DNA of 35,647 nt from Alcaligenaceae bacterium. Lineage in GTDB: Bacteria; Pseudomonadota; Gammaproteobacteria; Burkholderiales; Burkholderiaceae_B. The number at the start of each line of letters is the position of its first letter. The stretch's first letter is position 1. The notes beneath the pieces were generated by a model, which saw nothing but the letters and a program-made list of their open reading frames with translations, searched no databases and was not told the origin of the DNA. The stretch lies in the NCBI GenBank assembly GCA_029267315.1, contig JAJUJD010000013.1, positions 1-35,647 on the forward strand, in the 5' to 3' direction. Positions 1 through 8,348 of the stretch are shown here, piece by piece. The position numbers and the translations under genes were made by a program.

Positions 1-64
1 GTAGTAAGAAGACCACCAGGTTGGCGAACATGATGGGCGCCAGATTGGAAACAATGAACTCCAT
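1..64 (-). CDS. dctM: TRAP transporter large permease, N-terminal fragment (cut by window edge)
   Basis: Only the first 21 codons are present, reading MEFIVSNLAPIMFANLVVFL and running off the left edge. This N-terminus, ending in the first hydrophobic helix, is typical of the DctM large membrane subunit of TRAP transporters, which carries the solute channel in the inner membrane. The ATG lies 2 nt after the stop codon of the small-subunit gene, so the two are co-transcribed and probably translationally coupled. A periplasmic binding protein (DctP) is not seen upstream and may lie beyond the left edge. The identification rests on the motif and on the neighbouring DctQ. Confidence 0.75.
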   Translation of the reverse strand, partial: MEFIVSNLAPIMFANLVVFLL

Positions 65-66
65 GA

Positions 67-690
67 TCAACGCCCTTCTACCGATCCGTTACTGGCCGCG
101 CGCTCGCGCGCTTCCTGCTGGCGTTGAATTTCTTCGGCCAGTTCTTCTTCAGGACTCTTGATTTGAGCCACGCGCAACGGGTTCTCGGCTTTCCCGGCCA
201 AATAGGCGATGCACTGGATCAGACGCGACACACCACTGAGGATGAGCAGCCCAAACCCTATGGGTATGAGCAACTTCGCCGGCCAGCGGATCAGGCCTCC
301 CGTATTGGACGACAACTCCTGCAAACGCCACGACTCGTAAAAATAGGGAATGGATAGCCAGAACACCAGCACTGCAGCGGGCAACAAGAAAAATAGAATG
401 CCGAATACTTCAATGATTGCCTGCAGCCTAGGAGGGAACTTGGCAGCCAATGCATCCACTCGCACATGCTCATTGCGCAGATACGTGTACCCCGATGCAA
501 GCAGGAAGATTGCACCGAACAAATACCATTGCAGTTCGAGCCAGGCGTTTGAGCTCAAATGGAATGCCTTGCGGCTCACCGCATTGGCGGCACTCACGAT
601 TACTACGATGAGCGTGAGCCACAATACCGATCGCCCAACACGCGCATTAAGCCCGTCGATAAGGCGCGATATCGCCAGTAGGAAATTCAT
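67..690 (-). CDS. dctQ: TRAP transporter small permease (DctQ family)
   Basis: Encodes a membrane protein of 207 aa with four hydrophobic segments (roughly residues 20-40, 50-70, 90-115 and 135-160), the architecture of the DctQ small subunit of tripartite ATP-independent periplasmic transporters. DctQ partners DctM to import carboxylic acids or related solutes using an ion gradient. The motif LRNEHVRVD in the cytoplasmic loop is characteristic of the family. The ORF track starts at 714, but MNFLLAIS at 690 is preferred because AAGGG lies 6-7 nt upstream. The charged C-terminal tail (residues 175-207, rich in Glu, Gln and Arg) is longer than usual and may be a short coiled coil. It lies 125 nt downstream of truA on the same strand and leads directly into dctM. 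The substrate cannot be deduced. Confidence 0.85.
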   Translation of the reverse strand: MNFLLAISRLIDGLNARVGRSVLWLTLIVVIVSAANAVSRKAFHLSSNAWLELQWYLFGAIFLLASGYTYLRNEHVRVDALAAKFPPRLQAIIEVFGILFFLLPAAVLVFWLSIPYFYESWRLQELSSNTGGLIRWPAKLLIPIGFGLLILSGVSRLIQCIAYLAGKAENPLRVAQIKSPEEELAEEIQRQQEARERAASNGSVEGR

Positions 691-815
691 TTCTGACCCT
701 TGTCGTGGATGCAAAACCCGCCGATTTTAACGTAACGAGTCGTCTCATGCGCTTGGTGAGAGTCCCGATGCCAAAGTAGCCGAAGCCGGGAGCTGTTATC
801 CCTGGTAAGGACGAT
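691..815 (-). other. truA-dctQ spacer with a possible vestige of trpF
   Basis: This is a non-coding spacer on the minus strand. Codons read from 746 down to 711 give a short peptide containing TTRYVKIGGF, which resembles the conserved N-terminus of phosphoribosylanthranilate isomerase TrpF (R-x-R-V-K-I-C-G). In related bacteria trpF follows truA, so this could be the stump left by a rearrangement that brought in the TRAP genes. The match is only about eight residues, lacks the active-site Cys and has no start codon. No convincing terminator or promoter was found here. Confidence 0.2.
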
Positions 816-1640
816 TCAGGCAGAGCGGCCGAAAACAGGCGCGTCAATTCCCAGATGGCTCAGGAGGGATTGCGCTTCAGGAACCGAAGGCAGTTCAAAT
901 TCGGCCGGGTAGTCCGCCCTGGCCAAGTACAAGCCTGCCGGCGAGAACGTTGCGGCGCTCTTGCGGCGGTCGCCTTGGGCAAGTAGGTCGGATACCCACT
1001 CCGCCGGGTACTTGCCCCTGCCTACTTCCACCAATGCCCCCATCAGGTTGCGAACCATGTGGTGGAGAAAGGCGTTGGCACGAAACGTGAATAAAAAGAA
1101 ATCGCCTTGCTTGAAGATTTCCAGCCGTTCCAGCGTTCGGATGGGGCTGGCAGCCTGACATTCTGAAGAGCGGAAGGCGCTGAAATCGTGTTGCCCCAGC
1201 AGCAGGTGGGCTGCCGCACGCATGGGCTCCAACTCCAACGGATAATGCGTCCAGCCCACTTTTCCATGCAATATAGGGCTGGCTACGCGGTTTGACCGCA
1301 GCAGGTAAATGTAGCTGCGCGCCTGCGCAGAAAAACGCGCATGAAAACCATCGCCCACTCGGCATGCCCACTGCACTCGTATGGATGCAGGCAGCAAAGC
1401 GTTAAGCCCCCTGACCCAAGACTCCATCCGCCGTTCTACAGGCGTGTCAAGATGGACAACCTGCTCAAGCGCATGAACGCCGGTATCAGTACGGCCTGCG
1501 CAAATAGTATCCACCTTGCGGACCAGAAAAGACTCTAGCGCCGCTTCGAGTTTGTCCTGCACAGTACACCCGCCGGGCTGAGTTTGCCAACCCTGCCAGG
1601 GAGCACCGTCGTAGGACAAGCCAAGCGCAATGCGCGTCAT
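816..1640 (-). CDS. truA: tRNA pseudouridine(38-40) synthase TruA
   Basis: Encodes 274 aa, close to the E. coli enzyme (270 aa). TruA converts uridines 38-40 in the anticodon stem-loop of many tRNAs to pseudouridine. The catalytic motif [10 protein letters not shown] lies at residues 48-57 with the nucleophilic aspartate at D52. Other family segments are visible: [12 protein letters not shown] at the N-terminus, RSYIYLL, and [21 protein letters not shown] in the second half. The ATG at 1640 is 3 nt past the fimV stop, so truA is the last gene of an asd-fimV-truA transcription unit. That order is well known in Pseudomonas and Bordetella, where trpF comes next. Here it is followed by a TRAP transporter. 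Confidence 0.97.
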   Translation of the reverse strand: MTRIALGLSYDGAPWQGWQTQPGGCTVQDKLEAALESFLVRKVDTICAGRTDTGVHALEQVVHLDTPVERRMESWVRGLNALLPASIRVQWACRVGDGFHARFSAQARSYIYLLRSNRVASPILHGKVGWTHYPLELEPMRAAAHLLLGQHDFSAFRSSECQAASPIRTLERLEIFKQGDFFLFTFRANAFLHHMVRNLMGALVEVGRGKYPAEWVSDLLAQGDRRKSAATFSPAGLYLARADYPAEFELPSVPEAQSLLSHLGIDAPVFGRSA

Positions 1641-1643
1641 GCT

Positions 1644-3731
1644 TCAGGAACGACGCCTTCCGCCGTCAGGCGGATTATTCAAATCCAAATCGATTTCGCG
1701 CAGCTTCTCCTGCAGCATGGAATCGCTAATCGGGCTGTCAGTTTCAAAGGTGTCCTCGCGGGCAGAGCTGGCGCGACGCAGCAGCCATACTACGAGCAGC
1801 ACCAGGAGTGCAATACCACCACCAATCGCCCAGAGCATGTTTTTCTCCCACCAGGATTTGCCCCCTGCCTGTGAGGCCATGGGCGCAGGACCAGACGTAT
1901 CGGCTTGGCCAGGTGAAACACCTGCACCGCCCTGTCGTGACGCCGTAGTCGCTGACGACGAGGGGGCGGCGCCTGCAGAAGCGCCTGACCCAGTTGACTG
2001 AGAAGACGTGGCTCCTGATTGCGTCGCAGTTCGAGCTTCAGAGCCCGAAGCCCCGGCGGAACTGTCACCGGTTTGTGCCGAGCCTTGTTTATCCGCAGCG
2101 CCCGGTGCACCGGCTCCTGATGCAGAGCCCGAAGCGTCTGATGCAGAACCGGATGCCCGACCATTAGCGCTTGTTCCTGGGCCTACAGACTCGGTCGCAG
2201 AGCCGGGAGCGTCTGCTGCACTCCCCGTTTCAGTGCCCGCGCCGTTCACCGCCGCATCCGGGTCGACCAGATTAATCACTTCCTTGAGAACTTCAGTCAC
2301 GCTGCGCGCGCCTTCCAGGGCTGCTTCAGCCGCCACATGCCCCTGTTTCTGAAGGGCTTCGTTCAAGTGACGCACATTGTCTTCGAGCTCAACGATGCGC
2401 TTCTTGGATGCTTCGATGCCCTTTTGCTGCGCAGCGGCGTCATCAGGGTCGATGAGGGCGCCATCGGCGGATACGACTGTGCCTCCAGAGGAAGCCTCTG
2501 AACCGAACGGCACACGTGTTCCCTGATCGCTGGAGAGCGCATGAGGCCCCTGATGCAGGACCGCATCAGAAGCGATGTGCCCATTTGATGCCAGGAGACT
2601 CACCGGTGCTGAGCTCACTGCTGAGGCATTGGGCTCAGCACCGTTCGCCACATTTGAACCAGCTGCCGCTGTGCGGCCGCTTCCGGTGGCGCCGGAAATA
2701 CCAGCTGTTGGCGATGCGCCGGGGACACGGGTACCAGACAAGCGCAGGATATCGCTTCCTTGCGTATCTGCAGACGCGGAGGAGGACTCGGGAAGAGCGC
2801 GCGTTTCTTCCTGCACGGCACCTTCCGCTGCCGCCGCAACCGTCGAGGCGGCCACGACGTCGGCGCTCCCCGCGCGCTGACCATATCGCGCGAACGCCTG
2901 TACGTGTTGCATGAAGATGCGTCTGGCCTCGCGATCAGACAAGGCAGTCAGCACATCCATGTCGGGCATGGTCAACGTGGACCCGGCCCTCACAAGATTG
3001 ACGTTATCGTGAATGAATGCTTGCGGGTTACTGCGCTGCAGGGCGATCATCATTTGATAAACCGTCACACCCTGGACAGCGTTGCGACTGGCAACGGCGA
3101 ACATGTTGTCGCCAGGGCGTACGATGATCTGCCGGCCGGCAACACTCGAGTCAGTGCGGTCGGGCAAGGCCCCTTTGTTGTCTATGACTCGCCCAGTACC
3201 CCCGCTGCTGCTCACCGCGCGCTGAATGGCCCGGGAGTCGGCGTGAGCAATAAGGCTGACCTGATATCGTTGCTGGCCCGAGACGCTGCGCACATCGATT
3301 AGAACGTCGACGACGGACTGCTGCGCTGCAAGCGGCGAGCGAAGTTGAATCAGTTTGGCGTCTGGTCTGAAACCGTCCAGCAACACCAGCCTCATGGAAT
3401 CCAGTGGAACCGGCGGCGTCATGCCGGCCGCGCGCCAGGCTTCGGCGGGGGCCGGCGTTGCACGGATACTGTCAATTTCCTGCTGAGTTAGATCGGTAAC
3501 CGGGATTTCCAACAGCAGGGGCTGTCCCGGCGCAGATACTATGCGCGAATGCCCGAAATTGGCTGCATTAGCAGTAGATATGCAGATGGACGCCGTAAAC
3601 AGCGAGGCCAGAAGAAACGGGACAAGCGGCCGTATTTTTCTGTGTCGCTCAGACCGGGCCCCGTGAATCGGCCCATGGCAGGCATGAGAGGCCGGAGCAA
3701 CCGGACCGGAACCACGACGCGACATCTGCAT
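1644..3731 (-). CDS. fimV: FimV/HubP-like polar protein with LysM domain, short C-terminus
   Basis: The product is about 695 aa. It has a long basic n-region and a signal peptide (hydrophobic LVPFLLASLFTASIC, cleavage after TANA near residue 56), the conserved FimV N-terminal domain (SAPGQPLLLEIPVTDL, residues 66-170), a LysM domain (about 200-256, RPGDNMFAVA), a predicted coiled coil (KKRIVELEDNVRHLNEAL), a long Ala/Ser/Gly-rich low-complexity stretch and one membrane helix (MLWAIGGGIALLVLLVVWLL) near the end. FimV proteins bind peptidoglycan and organise cell poles and type IV pili. Only about 45 residues follow the membrane helix, so the cytoplasmic TPR-type C-terminal domain of Pseudomonas FimV is missing. 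The ORF-track start at 3809 overlaps asd. ATG at 3731 (or 3725) fits the operon, 4 nt after the asd stop. Confidence 0.88.
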   Translation of the reverse strand: MQMSRRGSGPVAPASHACHGPIHGARSERHRKIRPLVPFLLASLFTASICISTANAANFGHSRIVSAPGQPLLLEIPVTDLTQQEIDSIRATPAPAEAWRAAGMTPPVPLDSMRLVLLDGFRPDAKLIQLRSPLAAQQSVVDVLIDVRSVSGQQRYQVSLIAHADSRAIQRAVSSSGGTGRVIDNKGALPDRTDSSVAGRQIIVRPGDNMFAVASRNAVQGVTVYQMMIALQRSNPQAFIHDNVNLVRAGSTLTMPDMDVLTALSDREARRIFMQHVQAFARYGQRAGSADVVAASTVAAAAEGAVQEETRALPESSSASADTQGSDILRLSGTRVPGASPTAGISGATGSGRTAAAGSNVANGAEPNASAVSSAPVSLLASNGHIASDAVLHQGPHALSSDQGTRVPFGSEASSGGTVVSADGALIDPDDAAAQQKGIEASKKRIVELEDNVRHLNEALQKQGHVAAEAALEGARSVTEVLKEVINLVDPDAAVNGAGTETGSAADAPGSATESVGPGTSANGRASGSASDASGSASGAGAPGAADKQGSAQTGDSSAGASGSEARTATQSGATSSQSTGSGASAGAAPSSSATTASRQGGAGVSPGQADTSGPAPMASQAGGKSWWEKNMLWAIGGGIALLVLLVVWLLRRASSAREDTFETDSPISDSMLQEKLREIDLDLNNPPDGGRRRS

Positions 3732-3735
3732 ATTC

Positions 3736-4866
3736 TTATAGTTCACCCAATGCGATACGTAACATGCGGCGCAGCGGTTCGGCGGCACCCCAGAGAAGCT
3801 GGTCGCCAACAGTGAACGCGCTGAGATACTCGGGCCCCATGGACATCTTGCGCATGCGCCCCACGGGAATGTCGAGCGTACCGGTGACTGCGACGGGCGT
3901 CAAATCGCGCATGGAGGCTTCGCGAGTGTTGGGTATTACCTTCGCCCATTCTGTGCCTTGTCGCACGATATCTTCGATCTCGTCCAGAGGCACATCGCGC
4001 TTCAGCTTGATGGTAAGCGCCTGGCTATGACAGCGCATGGCACCGATGCGTACACACAGGCCATCGATAGGTACGGGCTTGCTGCCAGAGGCTTCAGAGC
4101 GGCCGAGGATCTTATTGGTCTCCACACCGCCTTTCCACTCTTCGCGCGACACCCCATTTTGTAGATCGGAATCGATCCAAGGAATAAGGTTGCCGCCGAG
4201 AGGTACACCGAAATGTTCGGTCGGCAGTGATGAGTCCTTTTGTGTTGCCAATACACCACGGTCGATATCCAGAATTGCCGAGGCAGGGTCATCCAGCAAT
4301 GGCTTGACAGCACCATTGAGCAGGCCGAACTGGGTGAGGAGCTCGCGCATATGCTGGGCTCCACCACCGGATGCAGCCTGATATGTCATGGATGTCATCC
4401 ACTCGACGAGGTCGTGACGGAACAGACCGGCAAGGCCCATCAGCATGCAGCTGACGGTGCAGTTGCCACCGACAAATTCCTTCACCCCGCGGGCCAGAGC
4501 CGCATCGATGACGTCACGGTTGACGGGATCCAGCACAATGACGGAGCTGTCAGCCATGCGCAGCGTGCTGGCGGCATCAATCCAGATGCCGTTCCAGCCT
4601 GCGGCACGTAGCTTGGGGTAGACCTCGGTGGTATACCCGCCACCTTGTGCTGTCACGATGATGGGAAGTTTGGCGAGCGCGTCGATGTCGTAGGCGTCCT
4701 GCAGAGGACCTGCTCCGTCCGCCCACTCGGGCGCGGCGCCCCCCGCATTGCTGGTCGAGAAAAACACCGGCTGGAAATAGGAAAAATCGTTCTCGTCGCG
4801 CATGCGTTGCATGAGGACGGACCCGACCATGCCCCGCCAGCCGACCAGACCCACTACTTGGTTCAT
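3736..4866 (-). CDS. asd: Aspartate-semialdehyde dehydrogenase
   Basis: Encodes 376 aa, the normal length for the gammaproteobacterial/betaproteobacterial Asd type. It reduces beta-aspartyl phosphate to aspartate semialdehyde with NADPH, the branch point to lysine/diaminopimelate, threonine and methionine. The NADP-binding loop [14 protein letters not shown] is at residues 5-18 and the catalytic cysteine is C136 in [10 protein letters not shown] (E. coli C135). A later segment, [16 protein letters not shown], supplies the active-site histidine. It is followed after 4 nt by fimV and preceded by leuB with a 49-nt gap that carries a weak terminator-like hairpin. Its ribosome binding site is modest (AGGCGAC before CAGCATT-ATG). 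The window also holds thrB, another gene of the same pathway, about 11 kb away. Confidence 0.97.
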   Translation of the reverse strand: MNQVVGLVGWRGMVGSVLMQRMRDENDFSYFQPVFFSTSNAGGAAPEWADGAGPLQDAYDIDALAKLPIIVTAQGGGYTTEVYPKLRAAGWNGIWIDAASTLRMADSSVIVLDPVNRDVIDAALARGVKEFVGGNCTVSCMLMGLAGLFRHDLVEWMTSMTYQAASGGGAQHMRELLTQFGLLNGAVKPLLDDPASAILDIDRGVLATQKDSSLPTEHFGVPLGGNLIPWIDSDLQNGVSREEWKGGVETNKILGRSEASGSKPVPIDGLCVRIGAMRCHSQALTIKLKRDVPLDEIEDIVRQGTEWAKVIPNTREASMRDLTPVAVTGTLDIPVGRMRKMSMGPEYLSAFTVGDQLLWGAAEPLRRMLRIALGEL

Positions 4867-4880
4867 AATGCTGTCGCCTG

Positions 4881-4912
4881 AAAAGAAAATAAAATCCGAA
4901 GGTTAAGCCTTC
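4881..4912 (-). terminator. Weak terminator-like hairpin after leuB
   Basis: On the minus strand GAAGG-CTTAA-CCTTC forms a 5-bp stem followed by GGATTTTATTTTCTTTT. It begins immediately after the leuB stop, 14 nt before the asd ATG. The stem is short and the T-tract interrupted, so it may give partial termination or only mark the gene junction. Confidence 0.35.
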
Positions 4913-4915
4913 ATT

Positions 4916-5992
4916 TTATGACAATGCCTTCAGAACGGCGTCACCCATTTGCTTTGTGCCGACCAATTCTGTCCCTTCTTCGTAAATATCGGCGGTGCGC
5001 AGCCCCTGCTCCAGGACTTTCTGAACCGCGTTTTCAACCCGTAGCGCGTGATCGGGCAGATCGAGCGAGTAACGCAACAGCATCGCAGCCGACAAAATGG
5101 TGGCCAGCGGATTCGCCTTGTCCTGGCCCGCAATATCTGGAGCAGACCCGTGGCTGGGCTCGTAAAGCCCCTGGTTTGACGCGTTCAGTGAAGCAGAAGG
5201 CAGCATACCGATGGAACCTGTCAGCATTGCCGCTTCATCTGAGAGGATGTCGCCAAACAAGTTCCCGGTGACGATGACATCGAAGGCCTTCGGTTCGCGT
5301 ACCAGCTGCATGGCGGCGTTATCAACATACATGTGCGAGAGCTGCACATTGGGATATTCGCGCGCCACATCGATGACAATGTCACGCCAGAACTGGGATG
5401 TTTCCAGCACATTGGCCTTGTCCACGCTGCACAGACGACCCTGACGTTTGGCGGCTGCCTGGAACGCCACATGGGCGATGCGGCGCACTTCCGATTCGGC
5501 GTAGTGCATCGTATCGAAGCCTTGACGCTCACCCTTGAAAGGGCCATCTTCGACTTCGCGCACACCACGTGGCTGACCAAAATAGATGTCACCGGTGAGT
5601 TCGCGCACGATAAGGATATCCAGACCTGCAACGATTTCCGGTTTTAGCGAAGAGGCATTGGCCAGCTGGGGGTACAGGATAGCAGGTCGCAAATTGGCAA
5701 ACAGGCCCAAGGCCTTGCGCAGGCCCAGGATGGCCTGCTCGGGCCGTAACGCACGCTCCAGCTTGTCGTATTTCCAGTCACCCACCGCGCCGAACAGAAT
5801 GGCGTCAGATTCCTGTGCGAGCTTAAGGGTTCCGGGAGGAAGCGGGTGGCCGTGCAAGTCGTACGCGGCGCCGCCCACTGGCGCGGTCTTCATTTCCAGA
5901 TCCAGGCCCAAGGCACCCAATACACGGGCGGCTTGTTCGGTGATTTCCGTTCCGATTCCATCACCCGGGAGGATGGCGATTTTCTTAGTCAT
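4916..5992 (-). CDS. leuB: 3-isopropylmalate dehydrogenase
   Basis: Encodes 358 aa (E. coli 363). LeuB oxidatively decarboxylates 3-isopropylmalate with NAD to 2-oxoisocaproate, the third leucine-specific step. The N-terminus [15 protein letters not shown], the substrate-binding arginines around [33 protein letters not shown], the DKANVL segment, and [25 protein letters not shown] (metal-binding aspartates) are all conserved. The ORF-track start at 6031 is too early; ATG at 5992 has AGGA 4 nt upstream and matches the family start. Unlike the tightly joined leuC-leuD pair, it is separated from leuD by 96 nt carrying two hairpins, one a strong terminator, so its expression may be uncoupled from leuCD. 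Confidence 0.97.
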   Translation of the reverse strand: MTKKIAILPGDGIGTEITEQAARVLGALGLDLEMKTAPVGGAAYDLHGHPLPPGTLKLAQESDAILFGAVGDWKYDKLERALRPEQAILGLRKALGLFANLRPAILYPQLANASSLKPEIVAGLDILIVRELTGDIYFGQPRGVREVEDGPFKGERQGFDTMHYAESEVRRIAHVAFQAAAKRQGRLCSVDKANVLETSQFWRDIVIDVAREYPNVQLSHMYVDNAAMQLVREPKAFDVIVTGNLFGDILSDEAAMLTGSIGMLPSASLNASNQGLYEPSHGSAPDIAGQDKANPLATILSAAMLLRYSLDLPDHALRVENAVQKVLEQGLRTADIYEEGTELVGTKQMGDAVLKALS

Positions 5993-6013
5993 GATGTCCT
6001 GACGAATATATGT

Positions 6014-6037
6014 AAAAAAGGCCGGAGTCACCCGGCC
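6014..6037 (-). terminator. Intrinsic terminator or attenuator between leuD and leuB
   Basis: On the minus strand GGCCGG-GTGACT-CCGGCC is followed directly by TTTTTT, a canonical Rho-independent terminator. It lies 22 nt upstream of the leuB ATG and downstream of leuD, so it would stop or reduce read-through from leuCD. The sequence on the plus strand lacks a T-tract, so only minus-strand action is expected. Confidence 0.75.
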
Positions 6038-6052
6038 CGAATCTCAAAGGGC

Positions 6053-6083
6053 CCGTCGCCGTCAGGTTGCATGGCGGCGACGG
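6053..6083 (-). other. Strong hairpin just after leuD
   Basis: A perfect 9-bp inverted repeat, CCGTCGCCG / CGGCGACGG, has a 13-nt loop. It starts 5 nt past the leuD stop codon and lies directly ahead of the leuB-proximal terminator. No T-tract follows it. It could protect the 3' end of leuCD mRNA or act with the second hairpin to tune leuB. Confidence 0.5.
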
Positions 6084-6088
6084 TGATC

Positions 6089-6739
6089 TCAAGCCTGTGC
6101 CTGGCCGGCCAGCCAGGGGAAGCGGCTCAGCCGTTGTGCTTCGAATTCGCGGATTTTGTCAGCTTTCTCAAGCGTGAGGCCGATGTCATCCAGCCCATTC
6201 AACAGACAATGCTTGCGGAACGGCTCCACTTCGAAAGAAAGTTCGGCGCCGTCGGGCTTCACCACGACTTGGCGTTGCAGGTCGATTTCCAACTCATAAC
6301 CGGGCGTGCTTTCCACTTCCTCGAACAGGGCGGCTACCTGTGATTCAGGAAGAATAATGGGCAACAGACCATTCTTGAAGCTGTTGTTAAAGAATATATC
6401 GGCATACGAGGGCGCAATAATCGCGCGGAACCCGAACTGCAGGAGCGCCCAAGGCGCGTGTTCACGGCTCGAGCCGCAGCCGAAGTTCTCGCGCGCCAGG
6501 AGGATGGAGGCACCCTGGTAGCGCGGCTGGTTCAGCACAAAATCGGGGTTCAACGGACGCTCGCTGTTGTCCATGCCCGGTTCACCGTGGTCCAGATAGC
6601 GGAGCTCGTCGAAAAGATTGGGCCCGAATCCAGTGCGTTTGATGGATTTCAGGAACTGCTTGGGGATGATGAGGTCCGTGTCGACATTGGCACGGTCCAG
6701 CGGGGCGGCGATCCCTTTGTGCGTGGTGAAAGCTTGCAT
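6089..6739 (-). CDS. leuD: 3-isopropylmalate dehydratase small subunit
   Basis: Encodes 216 aa, the usual size for the proteobacterial small subunit (E. coli 201). Together with LeuC it isomerises 2-isopropylmalate to 3-isopropylmalate via isopropylmaleate. Conserved segments are [23 protein letters not shown] near the N-terminus, the swivelling-domain motif [20 protein letters not shown], and [17 protein letters not shown]. The ATG at 6739 has AGGA 8 nt upstream and lies 9 nt after the leuC stop, so the subunits are co-translated in order. After the stop comes a strong hairpin and then a terminator before leuB. Confidence 0.97.
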   Translation of the reverse strand: MQAFTTHKGIAAPLDRANVDTDLIIPKQFLKSIKRTGFGPNLFDELRYLDHGEPGMDNSERPLNPDFVLNQPRYQGASILLARENFGCGSSREHAPWALLQFGFRAIIAPSYADIFFNNSFKNGLLPIILPESQVAALFEEVESTPGYELEIDLQRQVVVKPDGAELSFEVEPFRKHCLLNGLDDIGLTLEKADKIREFEAQRLSRFPWLAGQAQA

Positions 6740-6748
6740 GGTGATTTC

Positions 6749-8152
6749 CTATCCGAATGTGCGAACGTCGACAAAATGGCCGGCCACTGCGGCCGCGGCA
6801 GCCATGGCCGGACTCACAAGATGGGTACGACCGCCCTGCCCCTGACGACCTTCGAAGTTGCGGTTCGATGTCGAGGCGCAGCGCTCGCCGGGGTTAAGAC
6901 GGTCAGCATTCATGGCCAGGCACATGGAACAGCCTGGTTCGCGCCATTCAAACCCCGCTTCCAGGAAGACAGTATGCAAGCCTTCCTGTTCCGCCTGCTG
7001 CTTCACGAGGCCGGAACCTGGCACGACCATGGCCTGCTTCACATTCGCGGCGACCTTCCGGCCTTTCACCACCTCTGCCGCTGAGCGGAGGTCTTCAATA
7101 CGGGAGTTGGTACAGGAGCCGATAAAGACCTTGTCAATCGTGATATCGCTGATCGGCATGTTGGCTTCGAGACCCATGTATTCCAGCGCGCGAAGCATGC
7201 CGTTGCGACGTACTTCGTCGGTCTCACGCGCAGGGTCCGGTACGCGGTCTTCAATGGTCAACACCATTTCAGGCGAAGTGCCCCACGTAACCTGTGGAGC
7301 AATGTCGGCAGCATTAATCTCGACAACTTTGTCGAACTGCGCACCCTCATCAGAGTGCAAAGTCTTCCAATACTCCACTGCCTGATCCCAAGCTTGCCCG
7401 GTCGGTGCATAGGGACGCCCGCGAAAGTATTCGATGGTCTTTTCATCGACAGCAACCATACCGGAGCGCGCGCCCGCCTCGATCGCCATATTGCAAACCG
7501 TCATGCGGCCTTCAACAGAGAGTTCACGGATGGTGCTGCCGCCGAATTCGATGGCGTAGCCGGTGCCGCCAGCGGTGCCAATGCGACCGATGATGTGCAG
7601 CACGATGTCTTTGGCTGTGCACCCACGGGGCAGCTCACCTTCAACTTTGATCAGCATGCTCTTGTTTTTCTTCATGAGCAGAGTCTGAGTCGCGAGTACG
7701 TGTTCAACTTCCGAAGTACCAATGCCAAAGGCAAGCGCGCCCACGGCTCCGTGCGTACTGGTATGCGAGTCACCGCAGACCACTGTCATCCCCGGTAAGG
7801 TAGCACCTTGCTCCGGCCCGATGACGTGCACGATGCCCTGACGCAGATCGTTCATGCTGAACAGTGTGATGCCATGCTTTTCGCAGTTTTCGTCGAGCGT
7901 TTCCACCTGCAGGCGCGACACGGGGTCGTCGATGCCGGCAGCACGATTTTCAGTGGGCACATTGTGATCCGCCACCGCCAGATTGGCGCTGATACGCCAC
8001 GGCTTGCGGCCGGCCATCGCAAGGCCCTCAAAGGCTTGCGGGCTGGTAACTTCGTGCACGAGATGGCGGTCGATATACAGCAGACAGGTGCCGTCTTCTT
8101 CCTGGTGCACCACGTGGGCAGACCAGAGCTTGTCATACAGGGTTTGTGGCAT
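6749..8152 (-). CDS. leuC: 3-isopropylmalate dehydratase large subunit
   Basis: Encodes 467 aa (E. coli 466), an aconitase-family protein. It holds the [4Fe-4S] cluster used to isomerise isopropylmalate in leucine synthesis. The three cluster cysteines are in IGSCTNSR (about residue 345) and in [10 protein letters not shown] (near residues 405-410). The substrate region [32 protein letters not shown] is intact. The start at 8152 has AGGA about 9 nt upstream and agrees with the family N-terminus [10 protein letters not shown]. The 196-nt region upstream carries a likely promoter and a long inverted repeat, so leuC is the head of the leu transcription unit. Confidence 0.98.
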   Translation of the reverse strand: MPQTLYDKLWSAHVVHQEEDGTCLLYIDRHLVHEVTSPQAFEGLAMAGRKPWRISANLAVADHNVPTENRAAGIDDPVSRLQVETLDENCEKHGITLFSMNDLRQGIVHVIGPEQGATLPGMTVVCGDSHTSTHGAVGALAFGIGTSEVEHVLATQTLLMKKNKSMLIKVEGELPRGCTAKDIVLHIIGRIGTAGGTGYAIEFGGSTIRELSVEGRMTVCNMAIEAGARSGMVAVDEKTIEYFRGRPYAPTGQAWDQAVEYWKTLHSDEGAQFDKVVEINAADIAPQVTWGTSPEMVLTIEDRVPDPARETDEVRRNGMLRALEYMGLEANMPISDITIDKVFIGSCTNSRIEDLRSAAEVVKGRKVAANVKQAMVVPGSGLVKQQAEQEGLHTVFLEAGFEWREPGCSMCLAMNADRLNPGERCASTSNRNFEGRQGQGGRTHLVSPAMAAAAAVAGHFVDVRTFG

Positions 8153-8225
8153 TTTCTCGATCCTGGAGTCGGAACTTAACTGAACAATCCTGGGGCGCGG
8201 GGCTCCCGTTTGGATGATTCAGTCC

Positions 8226-8253
8226 ATTATGCCACTCTGACAAGCTCGTACAA
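8226..8253 (-). promoter_or_regulatory. Likely sigma-70 promoter of leuC
   Basis: On the minus strand CATAAT (-10, five of six consensus bases) is preceded at 16 nt by TTGTAC (-35, matching mainly in TTG). Transcription would start about 65 nt upstream of the leuC ATG. The weak -35 next to an inverted repeat suggests control by an activator. This is inferred from sequence alone. Confidence 0.45.
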
Positions 8254-8259
8254 GATGAG

Positions 8260-8294
8260 CCATTATCCTAGTATCGGTACTGACAGGATAATGG
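8260..8294. promoter_or_regulatory. Perfect 10-bp inverted repeat upstream of leuC, putative operator
   Basis: CCATTATCCT and AGGATAATGG form perfect 10-bp arms separated by 15 nt, inside which AGTA/TACT gives a further inner repeat. The centre is about 58 bp upstream of the inferred leuC start of transcription, where LysR-type activators normally bind. The half-sequence CCATTAT recurs at 8224-8230, overlapping the -10, 36 bp away. The cognate regulator is not in the window. Confidence 0.5.
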
Positions 8295-8314
8295 TGTCCG
8301 CACGTGCAATCTTG

Positions 8315-8333
8315 GGGCGGCATGACGCCGCCC
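8315..8333 (-). terminator. GC-rich hairpin after the M48 protease gene
   Basis: GGGCGGC-ATGAC-GCCGCCC is a perfect 7-bp stem with a 5-nt loop, starting 15 nt past the M48 stop and upstream of the leuC promoter elements. There is no T-tract on the minus strand, so it would be an imperfect terminator or an mRNA-end structure. Confidence 0.35.
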
Positions 8334-8348
8334 TCGTTCGTTTGCGCT

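Noticed and set aside
647-847. ORF 647..847 between truA and dctQ
   Set aside because: It overlaps the truA end and the dctQ start, has no ribosome site and its protein resembles nothing. Only the short TrpF-like peptide in a different frame was kept as a tentative finding.
1900-2260. Repeated GCA/GAG-rich DNA in fimV as a tandem repeat element
   Set aside because: It encodes a low-complexity Ala/Ser/Gly-rich spacer normal for FimV; no regular DNA repeat unit is seen.
1584-3815. Many plus-strand ORFs opposite fimV and truA (for example 2008..2352 and 2760..3302)
   Set aside because: They are antisense to clearly conserved genes, have compositions expected from the GC-rich opposite strand, and show no family motif or ribosome site.
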